A program made the position numbers and the translations under genes. Under the pieces are notes generated by a model. That model was not told where the DNA came from, did not search any database, and saw nothing but the letters and a program-made list of their open reading frames with translations. A DNA stretch of 26,324 nucleotides, taken from Zygnema cylindricum (lineage: Eukaryota; Streptophyta; Zygnematophyceae; Zygnematales; Zygnemataceae). Positions 8,770 to 18,712 of this stretch are shown piece by piece. The stretch lies in contig JBBHKE010001466.1 of assembly GCA_037447655.1 (NCBI GenBank), positions 38,515-64,838 on the forward strand. Reading direction: 5' to 3'. Numbering within the stretch: position 1 is the stretch's first letter; each line of letters begins with the position of its first letter.

Positions 8770-9950
8770 CTCTAGTGCCTGTCAGCAAAATTGTAATCTA
8801 TAAAGCAAAATTGTCTGTATTGTACGGAAGTTTTGCACGCTCTTCATGGACGAAAATCCGTACAATTAGGACTACAGTACTGTAGTGGAGATCATTATTC
8901 TAAAATCTAAAATCCTGTTTCTGTGGACGAGTGCTTCCAGTCCCGCAGGAACGATCCAACGGAAGATAGGGGGGGGAACATCTGCCATCAGTCGTACGCC
9001 ACGCGTCACTCTAGGAAGAACACTTTGGCTGATAGGTACAGTACTGAAGATTGCGGCGGCGCTGGCGATATTTTCTTTCCGTTTCTTTGTCTTTTCATGT
9101 GATTCTTTTGTCTTTAATGAAGGGAAATGCGACAACCATTAGGTCTCGGAAAGGACAACCAGAAAGTGGAAAAGCGCGCAAAACCTATTATTTATTAATT
9201 TCGAACGAAGGTACTGTACTAATACCGTACCGTACCACATGGTCAAAATGGTTATAGTACAAGATGTACTTTAATCGTACATATATGTACGTTTTAGTCG
9301 TTTTTTAACCGACGAACGGTTACCGAAAAACGGCTGAAAAACAGACAGCAAAAACTAACTGTACGGTAGGGCAGCAATTTACCGAGCAAACGAGCTAACC
9401 TGAACTGTACGGCATACGCGGACCAAGCGCGGTACACGTGGCAGCATCGTTTCCGAAACATTTACCAGAATGGAAGTACAACTGCCAAAACTGTAAAAGA
9501 TCGCTAAAGCTCACACTCTATTAGAGTTTTGTATCGACAGATTTCTCATCGCTTATATCGATATATCGAACATGTAACGGTCAAAGGGCCCGATACATTG
9601 CTATAGGACCAACAAAATTATGGCGACATAATTGGTGGGAGGTACAGTAATTGTCCGTACAGATTCAGTACGGGGAATTACCGTACGTGTTTAGTAAGGA
9701 CACCCACCCCACGAGCGCAGGCCGGGAGGGGGGGGGGGTGATGTTCTGCAAAAATTTTGGTAGACCAGCAAACGGAGGTATTGCGACAGTTATCGGCCCG
9801 GTAAACTATCGCTATATATTGTAATTTCATCAAAATAATAGCCTTCTAGATATAATGAAACGATATCTCGATGATTGTTAGGTCAAAAAACGACACATGT
9901 CAAATAACGGCAAGAGGCTCTCGATACACAACACTACGAATTATACTTCA
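8770..9950. other. Intergenic, rich in GTAC motifs
   Basis: No credible gene. Short CAGTACTG/TACAGTAC and CCGTAC/GTACGG words recur (about 8820, 8858, 8875, 9225, 9360, 9408, 9654, 9669, 9683). A G-run of about 11 lies near 9728-9739, and a G-box (ACACGTGGCAG) at about 9434. Confidence 0.5.
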
Positions 9951-10020
9951 ATCTCCCACATCGGAAAGTTTAACAACACATTCTCATGAATCACAACAAT
10001 CACATCGGCCAAATATAAAC
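9951..10020 (+). promoter_or_regulatory. TCCCACATCGG box with downstream TATAAA
   Basis: ATCTCCCACATCGG (9951-9964) closely matches the plant snRNA upstream sequence element RTCCCACATCG. TATAAAC follows at 10014-10020. The spacing of about 50 bases is longer than the 23-24 or 33-34 known for plant snRNA promoters, and no U1, U2, U5 or U6 start is visible downstream. The same box also occurs in plant repeats with a TATA box, so this may be a promoter relic of a transposon. Confidence 0.4.
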
Positions 10021-11262
10021 ATATTAAGAGGGAGATCACTCTCATTTTACTTACTCTCGTCACTTACTCTCTCTTACACACATACTTATTGATAACTAAT
10101 ACTTCTCCTCAAATGAGGACTCAACGGAAAACTTATCCGGTACTTCACCTCCCACTAACTCCATCAACTGGCTACTAAAACTTGATAAAACCTATTTGCA
10201 CGAAAATAATTCGCACATTGAACCATACTCTTTTCCGGGTTTTAAGCACCAAACAATTAAGTGACTATACAACGGACAAGATACTACGCATGAATAACAA
10301 ATATCTAAACGCAACAACACAAAAAAAAACAACTAATAAATTGACGCATAAAACCGACCAACACAAACAAAAGGGTGACTCAAGTTCGATCAATTTGTCA
10401 TTTACCAAATACACGAACAAAAACCACATTCAACTAAAACATATAGTTAAAAAATATCCACGTGTCCGTATCTTTTTTAGTCTCATTAGTTATCATCGAT
10501 ATTCCCAAATTGGAATTTTTTATACGCCGCAATCGATAAAAGTTTTATAAATGCACATTGATGCATTTAGTAACTACAGCTCGGATAAATTTCATTTAGC
10601 AATATTTATAAAAAAAACAAAAAAATAGAAAGAAGAGAAATTAACATGTTAAATACATAAAACCAAATATGAGTCCAGAGAAGCAATAATAAAAGCTACT
10701 GAAAGTAAGTAAGGCACGCCTACAACAACCAAAAAAAAATTGTGACCCTTGTAATGCCCTTAAACCAACCATTTTGTTATGTGACATATCCATAAATACG
10801 AGGTCAAAGAGACACATCCTCAACCGATGTGCAACTTGAAAACCGAGGTTATTTGGTTTCAAACTAGAAATACGATGGTTGTTGCAGTGATGGTTATACG
10901 ACACTCGTCATTTATTTTTTTCACTAATACCACTAAAAGCGTGGTGTTCAAGCCATCGCGCTTTTTTAAGTAAAACTATGCAAAGGTCTGCGAATCATGC
11001 AAATTGTCTCCACCACATTCTATCTAAACAACAAAGGTCAAACGAAACAAGATAACTTTATTACTGAAAAATACTTAGCTCATTTCATTAGCTCATCGTG
11101 ACAATCAGATGACTTTTGCCATTCGTTAATTATGCAATCAACAATCCATATCAAGGAGTATATTAATCATAAGTTTGAAAGCGATTCTTGTTCACATCCT
11201 ATAAACCATTTACAAAATATATTTTCAAATAAAAAATGTGTATAAAGTTGTTCCTCGCTGCA
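10021..11262. other. Intergenic, no gene seen
   Basis: AT-rich DNA with short chance frames only (122 codons at 10182-10550 and 87 codons at 10641-10904), neither with a recognisable domain. It forms the left flank of element I. Confidence 0.5.
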
Positions 11263-11275
11263 TGTACTATAATTA

Positions 11276-12267
11276 TGTATCCCCCATTGGACTACAGAAT
11301 TTAGGAAGCCTCTAGGCAGTTTTTGACTGACCAACTTTCAACTAAGATCATGCTACCCAAATAGGCAAATAGACAATCTGACTGCACCCCTGTGCAGTTT
11401 GGACTCCCCTGAGTCCACAGAAAAAGGAATCATAGAAAATGCCCAACCAAGCAATAAAATATCAAGTGGCAAAGATGATAATATTTATACAAGCTCTTTG
11501 GGAGAGAGGCGCCTACCCCCAAGATTCTCTAAGTCCTAAACCCCTCTAGAAACCCCTATCTACTAAAGTACGCTCCACTCAAAAAAATGTAAAGTATAGA
11601 AAGGTACCATGGTCGATGTCATTTATGTACGACCTGTGTACGACAAGGCAATGGAGTAGATGCTATCGCCTTCAAACTCGTCCTCATGCTCTCCGGGATT
11701 CCCGCTTCCCAATGCTACCTTGCCACGTGGTACCTTGTCATGTCACACCAAAAATCAGCCAAAGTGGCCATTCCACGATCTCGACAATGATATCTGTCGT
11801 TTAATCCAAACCGACTTTTAATATTAGCAGTTGAAACAAATGTCCGGTACATTTATTTTGTAGGGGTTCATGTTTGCACAATATTTTACCTTGTCTCAAT
11901 GTTCTTCATCCGTAATTTCGTTAATCGGATTAGAGTTCCTAGACACTATTTAAATATAATTCAAACCATATGTAGTCTAACGAACTCCTACGACAAACCG
12001 TTTAGAGTTGACGGCTATGCCTCGCTCTGCCGGTAGGAGGTTCGAGTCTTGCGGGACCCGCCTTTTGTTGAAAGTGACTTATGTCACTTTTCAGTGCTGA
12101 TTATCGAGCTGAGGTAGCCATGGCTCCACCACCCTCTCTTTCATTCAGTGACTACAACAAGTATGGGGGCTAGAGGGAGGAGGTGGAGGCAGACTGCCTA
12201 TGCTTTTCATTTTGATATTAATCTATTCAGACATATAAAATATATCCTAAATCTAATGATTTCAACA
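11276..12267 (-). repeat. 3' LTR of element I
   Basis: About 992 bases. On the minus strand it starts TGTTGAAATC directly after a purine tract; on the plus strand its other end is TGTATCCCCC. It aligns along its length with the LTRs at 22144-23187 and 24906-26061. Visible parts are a palindrome AGGCAGACTGCCT (12187-12199), a TATTTAAATA TATA-like box (11948-11957) and a G-box GCCACGTGG (about 11723). The minus-strand ATG of gag lies inside it at about 11289. The left edge is uncertain by about 8 bases (11268-11276), because similarity to the 5' copy runs slightly further. Confidence 0.75.
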
Positions 12268-12280
12268 TTTTCTTTATTTT
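12268..12280 (-). other. Polypurine tract of element I
   Basis: On the minus strand, AAAATAAAGAAAA lies exactly between the pol stop codon TAG (12281-12283) and the LTR start. It primes plus-strand synthesis in LTR elements. The same 13-base arrangement occurs before the LTRs of II (AAAATAACGGGAG) and III (AAAATAAGGGGAT); this copy has lost G residues compared with those. Confidence 0.65.
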
Positions 12281-13072
12281 CTAGTCTAACTTCAATTCTT
12301 CTTTTAGTCCACACTTTTCTCTACAATATTTTAGCTTGGGAGGGGGCACAGGTTTGGTCATCATATCAACCATCATTTCTCCATCAGACCTATACAGAAG
12401 ATTCACAATTTTGTTTTCAACTTAATCTTATATCTATATGTTTAGCCTTGAAATGAAGCTTTCGATTAGCTGCAATTGCAATGGCAGCTTGATTATCACA
12501 AAAAACTTCATGCAATCCCTCTTTCATGTACCCTAGTTCTTGTAACAAAGACTTGACCCACATCAACTCTTTCCCAGCAGAACAAGAGGCCATGTACTCA
12601 GCCTCCATAGTGGACTAAACAACCACCTTTTGTTGTTTGCTACTCCAATACCAAGCACCTTCTCCAACATACAACACATACCCAGAAGTGCATCTCCTCA
12701 TAGGTGCATTCCCATAACTGGCCTCACTCGAAGTCGTGATGTCAGTGTGCTCCCCTCCCAAATGCAACCACAAATATCTAGTTTCCACCAGATATCTCAT
12801 GACTCTCTTGGCTGCCTCCCAATCTCACTACCTAGGATCATTAAGACTCCTATTGAGGACTCCAATTGTTACCCCTATGTCTGGCCTAGTACAATTCATA
12901 AAGTAAATTAAGCTTCCTACAACCAAGTAAATTAAGATTCCTACAACCTATTATAAGAAATAGGCATAAACAATCTCTCTTTTGGACTCATCTGATCATC
13001 TAAGATTATCACTCCTCTTTCTATACTCCCATCACTTACTTTTTTCAAGTCGAAGGGAGTGGTACAACTCTT
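12281..13072 (-). pseudogene. Element I pol, RNase H end (left of element P)
   Basis: Decayed C-terminal part of copia pol. Reading leftwards from 13072 it continues from RT into RNase H. Recognisable are the RT-RNase H linker motif NCTRPD (about 12880), SSEASYGNAPMRRCTSGYV (12700s; the usual catalytic D is changed to E), ADDed-type motif MEAEYMASCSAGKELMWVKS (about 12600) and FCDNQAAIA (about 12500), and the closing MMTKPVP motif (about 12345). Stops interrupt it, for example just before MEAEYM. A 24-base segment is duplicated in frame at 12901-12924 and 12925-12948 with one mismatch. It is nonfunctional. Confidence 0.85.
13068..13072 (+). repeat. Target site duplication of element P, left
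   Basis: CTCTT directly before the left LTR, matched by CTCTT at 18713-18717 directly after the right LTR. The flanks on both sides are consecutive parts of the same minus-strand RT gene, which fixes the insertion point to the base. Confidence 0.9.
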
Positions 13073-13756
13073 TATTGAAAAGTAAGCTTTAGTAAGTCTT
13101 AGAAATTTGAGTCTAGGACTTAGAATATTTTTGGAATACCAACTGTTCAATATTGACCAAATTTAGTGTGGATTTTTTGTAGTATCTACACGAATTGATA
13201 TCTTTAAGTTAATTAGTGTGTAGGGCCGCCAATGAATGTAGACGTGATAAGAATCACCCGGATTTTTAGGGTATAGATATTGTTAGTGGACAATTCTGGT
13301 CCAAACACTTAGATTTTTGTTAGTACAGTGTCTGGTGAACCATGTACATACGTTTTAGATGTTTTCTAGATATTTTAGATGTTTTTTAGATCTTTTGAGT
13401 ATTTAGTTCAATTAGGATTGATCATTTCAATACAGAATGTATATTCTACACAAGAGTTAAGGAAATGAGAGCACTGAGTGAAGTTTAAGGTGTTTTATGC
13501 TCTACTGTCTCTAATTTGCTTGTAGTACATGTTTGCTTGGTTGAAAGACCTCTTTCTTTGGGAGTAACATATCTTACAATATATATCTAGTCTTTTAGGC
13601 ATTTCTCTTTGGGTTTGCTTCCGTTAACATGTCTGATAATGGGTCAGCTCCTGTTGCAAGTGCTCCTATTAGCCCTAGTGCTCCACCTGCTGGTGCAAGT
13701 GTGACTCCTAGTGGGAGTGGATCGCAGCAGAGTCTTAATGCCCATGACCTTCAACA
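13073..13756 (+). repeat. 5' LTR of element P
   Basis: 684 bases, starting TATTGAAAAG and ending CTTCAACA. The start is TA, not the usual TG, in both LTRs; the inner TTGAA/TTCAA still forms the terminal inverted repeat. Differences from the right LTR are near 13454, 13460, 13504, 13536, 13583 and 13729. The LTR contains an ATG at 13629 opening a 42-codon frame to its end. A weak TATA-like TGTATATT lies at about 13439. Confidence 0.92.
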
Positions 13757-13760
13757 ATGA
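13629..13760 (+). pseudogene. Gag N-terminus encoded inside the P LTR
   Basis: ATG at 13629 opens MSDNGSAPVASAPISPSAPP..., a Ser/Pro/Ala-rich frame of about 42 codons typical of the disordered start of copia Gag. It runs to the last base of the LTR, and then meets TGA (13758-13760) two bases inside the internal region. The internal gag continues in another frame, because the sequence between has been lost. The same frame is present in the 3' LTR (18585 on). Placing the gag start in the LTR resembles yeast Ty1. That this is the true gag start is inference. Confidence 0.65.
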
Positions 13761-14827
13761 ATATAAGGGAGCCATGGATAGGCTTAGGGCTATTCCACAG
13801 CGTCAATGGAACATAGCATTAGCAATTCAACTTATTTTGAGTGAAGAAGCTAACCAAATGTCACAAAGAGGTAGTAGTAAGTCTGTTCAGGCACTAGCTA
13901 ACCAGTTTTCAGACTCTAAGATTGGCAATGGCAGTGGCAGAGGTAGTGGTCCTAGAAGGACACCTTTGACATGCTATTATTGTGATGAAAAAGGCCATGT
14001 TTTCAGATTGTGTAATGCCTACAAGAGAGCGAAAGCTACAGGAAATTTTCGCTCTGGTTGGGACGAAAGCCGGGTTCCTTCTCAATCTGGTGGACGGCCA
14101 ACTTCTCTATTCAACGAACTAAAGGAGGAGGATGTGAGCAGCTATCCTATCAACTGCGAAAAGAAATACTTTGCGATGGCACAAGCAACGGAAGGCGTGG
14201 AGGAAGACGAATGGATAATGGACTCCGGTGCATCTGCCCACATGTGCCGCAATCGCCATCTATATGAGAGTATTCAATCTATTTCACCCATCAAAATTTA
14301 TTTTAGTGATGATACCTTTGTTGAGTCAAAAGCAAAGGGGAGGGTGTCACTTATGTTGAACGTAGAGGGAAAACCTGTGAAAAGGGTTTTGGAAGATGTG
14401 TTGCATGTCCCAGCTTTTAAAAGAAACTTTTTCTCTACGTCAGTGGTAGAAAAGAAAGGTTTTAAAACTATATCTGAGAATGGAAAGAAAACAGTGAGTA
14501 AGAATGGGAAAATAGTTGCAGAAGGATTTGCTGGAGGAAACAATTTGTATCCGTTGAGTCTTGCAAATGATAATGACAATGATGTTATGTACTCAAGTGT
14601 AATCAGTGATTGTGATTTATGGCATAAACGTTTAGGACATGTGAATTATGATAGATTAGAAAAGATGGTAAATCAAAAAATGGTGGAAGGTGTAAAAATT
14701 AGTCAAAAACCAGCATCAAATGTATGTGATGGTTGTGCAATAGGAAAAATTCATAAGTTGCCTTTCCCTTCGCAAACTGATCATAGAAGTAGCAGGGTGC
14801 TAGAACTAATTTATTCAGATGTATGGG
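13757..14827 (+). pseudogene. Element P gag C-terminus, protease and start of integrase
   Basis: Open in one frame throughout. It begins inside Gag (EYKGAMDRLRAIPQ, the end of the Gag UBN2-type domain). A CCHC zinc knuckle CYYCDEKGHVFRLC is at 13972-14013 and binds RNA. The aspartic protease follows with WIMDSGASAHMC (14212 on; active DSGA at 14221). The GAG-pre-integrase zinc finger has WHKRLGH (about 14620) and CDGC (about 14731). The frame stops being copia at 14827, where an insertion splits the integrase after YSDVWG. Upstream, roughly the first half of Gag is missing, and there is no start codon of its own family in frame; an ATG in another LTR frame at 13711 is fortuitous. Confidence 0.88.
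14823..14827 (+). repeat. Target duplication of insertion S, left
   Basis: ATGGG here is repeated at 15411-15415. The integrase reading frame is continuous across the two flanks when one copy and the insert are disregarded. The A may be shared with the element end, so the duplication is 4 or 5 bases. Confidence 0.85.
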
Positions 14828-15411
14828 TGTCATGCCGCATCTCGTCGGCCATTTAGTTGTTTATATTTAGGTGTTAGGAAGGGCAGCCGCTACACTAATT
14901 TGTATTTGGGTATTATTTGGGTTTCGCAGGACCGTACGACGTGTACCGTACGACCTACATTTTTCGTGATTTCCGGTATGGCAATTTGGGTCGTACCCGC
15001 GGTCCTACCGTACGACGTATCTTTTCCGCGATTTCCGCCGACGGCGGATTTGATTATTTCGCGTCGACCGTACGACTTACGTCGACCGGAATTCCCGCGG
15101 CCACAAATTGGACCGTACTTGCGGTCCTGCCGTACTTATTTATTTTTTCCGGATTTCTCGCCGACGACACATTTTCGAATCGCGTCGAGACAAACAAACT
15201 TACCGTATTATATATATTTTGCGCGATTCTCGCCGACGGTAGCTTTGATCATTTGACGTCGACCGTACGACTTATATTATCCGGAATTCGCGCGACGACA
15301 AAGTGGACCGTATCTGCGATCCTGCCGTACAAGCTTTCATTTCCTTGAATCCCGGCCGACATCAAATTTTAATCATTATGCACCTTCATGTTATTTGACA
15401 CATGCACGACA
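14828..15411. mobile_element. Insertion S: probable solo LTR or non-autonomous element
   Basis: 584 bases that split the integrase of P. Ends are TGTCATGC and GCACGACA, inverted repeats with one mismatch and the TG...CA form of an LTR. Inside are 4-5 diverged direct units of about 60-70 bases, sharing TCCGGAATT(C), GCCGACG, GTCGACCGTACGACTTA and GACCGTA(C/T)(T/C)TGCG.TCCTGCCGTA. It contains no open frame of interest. The size, ends and short target duplication fit a solo LTR from an unrelated family; a non-autonomous DNA element is the alternative. Since it lies inside P, it is the youngest insertion visible here. Confidence 0.75.
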
Positions 15412-18006
15412 TGGGGGCCATCTAGGTATCCATCTGTGGGAGGTGCTAAGTTTATGCTTACCTTTACTGATGACTATAGTAGATTTACTACAGTTTATTT
15501 TTTGAGAAGTAAGGATGAAGTTTTTTCAAAATTTAAAGAGTATAAGGCTTGGGTTGAGAATCTACATGAGAGAAAGATAGCGGGATTCAGATCTGATAAT
15601 GGAGGGGAGTACATTTCTAATGAGTTTGCAGAATTCCTAAAATTGCATGGAATCTCACGTCAACTAACTGTTCCTTATTCTCCGGAACAAAACGGTGTTT
15701 CAGAAAGGAAGAATAGGACCATATCAGAGTGTGCTAGGACAATGATGGCTGATATGGACATAGATTACAAATTTTGGGCAGAGGCTATACATTGTGCAGC
15801 TTATGTGAGAAATAGGCTAGAAACAAGGGCAATAAAAGATAAAACTCCTTATGAAATGTGGACAGGACACAAACCAGATGTAAGTCACTTCAAAGTGTTT
15901 GGAAGTAAGGTATTTTTGCTAGATAATGATCCACAAAAATGGAAATTAGAGCCAAAAGGCATACCAGGTATATTTTTAGGGTATGATGATCATGCCAAGG
16001 GTTATAAAGTATATGACATTAAGAGAAATAGAGTTGTGGTAGCCAGAAACATCATAGTGAAGGATGAGGGAAGAGGAGTAGATGTATTTAGTCAATGTAG
16101 CAATGAAAAGAAAGATAAAAGTGTTGATTATATCTTTTTAGAGGAAAATCCTTTATTTTTCAAGAAAAATGTAGAAAATGCATCTAGTTTAAGTCAAAAT
16201 GACTTGGAATCATCTTCTCCACCAGAAACAGGAAGTGTTATGCCCGATAGAGTTGAAGAATCTCCTCAACCTCAAGCTGAAACTGAATCACAAGAAGAAT
16301 CACATGTATCAAGGAGGAGGACCCAACCATCTATACCAGCGACAGAATTTCCAGGTGGAGTGAGGCGAAGTGCACGACTCAGGGGAGAAAATGCAGCCTT
16401 TGCTCATTCTGCACACATAGAAGAGCCTTTAACATTGAAAGAAGCTTTTTCGAGTAATGAAATGGAACATTGGGTGGAAGCCGTCAATGAGGAAATGAAG
16501 TCCATCATGGAGGCCCAAACTTGGGATCTGATGGAACTTCCTCCAGAAAGAAAGGCTATTGGAAGTAAATGGGTGTTTAAGTTAAAATTGAACCCTGATA
16601 ATACCATAGACAGGTATAAGGCTCGCTTGGTTGCTAAGGGATATAATCAAAAGGAGGGGATAGATTATGAAGAAACATTTTCACCAGTTGTAAGGTTTCC
16701 ATCTGTCCGCATCTTACTTGCATTAGTTGCTATAGAGGATTTTGACATCCACCAAATGGATGTCAAAACTGCCTTTTTGCATGGTGATTTAGATGAGGTC
16801 ATTTATATGGAGCAGCCTGAGGGTTATGAGGAAGTAGGAAAAGAAAATCTTGTGTGCAGACTTTTAAAATCATTGTATGGCCTAAAACAGGCCCCTAGGC
16901 AGTGGAACCGAACATTAGATGAGTTCTTGACAGGATTAGGATTTACTAGAATTAGCTCAGATCATTCAGTATATGTGATGTGTGGTGATAATCCTGATGA
17001 GGTGATATTCATTGCCGTGTATGTTGATGATTTGCTGCTAATTAGTAGGAACAAAGAGGGAATTGCTAGGGTAAAACAGGCTCTTAATTCAAAATTTGAA
17101 ATGAAGGATTTGGGTGAGGCAAAATATATCCTTGGAATACAAGTTGAAAGAGATAGAGAAAAGAAAATCATTAGGCTAACTCAAAAAGAAGCAATAGGAA
17201 ACATGTTGGAAAAATTTGGCTTGGCTGATGCCAAAGGTTGTGCAACTCCTATGGAGTATAAGCAAAAACTTGAAGGAATGGAGCATGAGTTTGGAGTCAT
17301 AATAGATGAGGAACTCAGTGCAGAAGAGCAAAAATTTATATCCCAAGTACCCTACAGGCAAGTAGTAGGAAGTTTGATTTACTTCATGAATTGCACTAGG
17401 CCTGATATATCTGCAGCTGTTGGTGTGTTGAGTAGAAGTCTACAAAATCCACGAAAGAGAGATTGGGAGGCAGCAAAAAGGGTCTTAAGATATCTTGTAG
17501 GGACTAGAAATCTTTGGCTTACTTTGGGAGGGGACAAGGTAAGTATTAATACTTGGAGTGATGCTAGCTATGGTGATGTGCCTAGTAGGAAGTCTTCAAC
17601 AGGGTATGTCATTCAGATTGGAAGTGGAACTTGTAGTTGGAGTAGTAAACTTCAAAAAGTCACGGCTCAATCTACTATGGAAGCCGAATACATGGCTGCG
17701 AGCGCAGCCTTGAAAGAGTTGCTATGGATTAAGGCATTTCTCCAAGAAATGGGTTTTACGCAACACGGGACACAAATAATGTGGTGCGACAATCAAGCAG
17801 CCATTTCTGTGGCTACAAACCCAAGTCACGATTTTAAGAGTAAACATATGGACATTCGGCTACATTTGGTACGTGAGAAAGTCTTTGCAAAGGTGGTAAA
17901 ACTTTGTTATTTGCCTGATGAGAAAATGGTTGCGGACATGTTGACAAAAGCCCTTCCCGCTGCTAAATTGGAGTACTGCAGAAAAGCATGTGGTCTAAGT
18001 GAGTAA
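15411..18006 (+). CDS. pol: Element P pol: integrase core, RT and RNase H
   Basis: Uninterrupted for 865 codons, ending TAA 18004-18006. With residues numbered from the in-frame ATG at 15388: integrase catalytic DDE are D28 (TFTDDYSRF), D70 (RSDNGGEY) and E106 (NGVSERKNR), with exactly 35 residues between the last two. The integrase C-terminal part runs to about 240. An Arg/Ser-rich linker leads to RT from about 393 (WVFKLKLN), with active site YVDD at 545-548 (17020-17031). RNase H has D725 (SDASYG), E765 (MEAEYM) and D801 (CDNQAA). It ends with MLTKALP. All key residues are present, so this part may still be functional protein if translated. Its 5' part is cut off by insertion S. Confidence 0.93.
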
Positions 18007-18013
18007 GCCTTCT

Positions 18014-18028
18014 AAAGCTTAAGGGGAG
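18014..18028 (+). other. Polypurine tract of element P
   Basis: AAAGCTTAAGGGGAG ends exactly at the first base of the 3' LTR, eight bases after the pol stop. It primes plus-strand DNA synthesis in LTR elements. Confidence 0.85.
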
Positions 18029-18712
18029 TATTGAAAAGTAAGCTTTAGTAAGTCTTAGAAATTTGAGTCTAGGACTTAGAATATTTTTGGAATACCAACT
18101 GTTCAATATTGACCAAATTTAGTGTGGATTTTTTGTAGTATCTACACGAATTGATATCTTTAAGTTAATTAGTGTGTAGGGCCGCCAATGAATGTAGACG
18201 TGATAAGAATCACCCGGATTTTTAGGGTATAGATATTGTTAGTGGACAATTCTGGTCCAAACACTTAGATTTTTGTTAGTACAGTGTCTGGTGAACCATG
18301 TACATACGTTTTAGATGTTTTCTAGATATTTTAGATGTTTTTTAGATCTTTTGAGTATTTAGTTCAATTAGGATTGATCATTTCAATACAGAATGTATAT
18401 TCTACACAAGAGTTAAGGAAATGAGAGCAGTGAGTGCAGTTTAAGGTGTTTTATGCTCTATTGTCTCTAATTTGCTTGTAGTACATGTTTGTTTGGTTGA
18501 AAGACCTCTTTCTTTGGGAGTAACATATCTTACAATATAGATCTAGTCTTTTAGGCATTTCTCTTTGGGTTTGCTTCCGTTAACATGTCTGATAATGGGT
18601 CAGCTCCTGTTGCAAGTGCTCCTATTAGCCCTAGTGCTCCACCTGCTGGTGCAAGTGTGACTCCTAGTGGGAGTGGATCGCAGCCGAGTCTTAATGCCCA
18701 TGACCTTCAACA
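18029..18712 (+). repeat. 3' LTR of element P
   Basis: 684 bases, starting TATTGAAAAG and ending CTTCAACA, with 6 substitutions and no indel relative to the left LTR. CTCTT target duplication follows at 18713. The gag start frame (ATG at 18585) runs out of this LTR into element I sequence and stops soon after. Confidence 0.93.

Larger units (their letters stand above)
13073..18712 (+). mobile_element. Copia element P, young, nested in element I
   Basis: A 5.6-kb Ty1/copia retrotransposon with two 684-base LTRs, 5-base target duplications (CTCTT), a single gag-pol frame and a purine tract. The LTRs differ at 6 positions (about 0.9%), so the insertion is recent compared with its decayed host element I. 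Two defects make it non-autonomous: the region after the 5' LTR lacks a primer site and the gag N-terminus, and the integrase is split by an insertion at 14828-15411. RT and RNase H are intact in sequence. Confidence 0.92.

Noticed and set aside
9951-10100. A U-snRNA gene after the TCCCACATCGG box
   Set aside because: No U1, U2, U4, U5 or U6 5' sequence is present, and the spacing to the TATA box is wrong.
12045-12068. tRNA-like B box (GGTTCGAGTC) in the LTR of element I, followed by CCTTTT
   Set aside because: The T stem does not pair, there is no acceptor partner or anticodon arm upstream, and the homologous place in LTRs II and III has a plain hairpin instead.
13636-13652. ATAATGGGTCAGCTCC in the P LTR as an initiator tRNA-Met primer site
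   Set aside because: It lies inside both LTRs, and the match to the tRNA anticodon arm is weak. A primer site must lie outside the LTR.
14819-15348. Two overlapping plus-strand frames of about 145 codons in insertion S
   Set aside because: They arise from the tandem units without stops, overlap each other, and show no domain.
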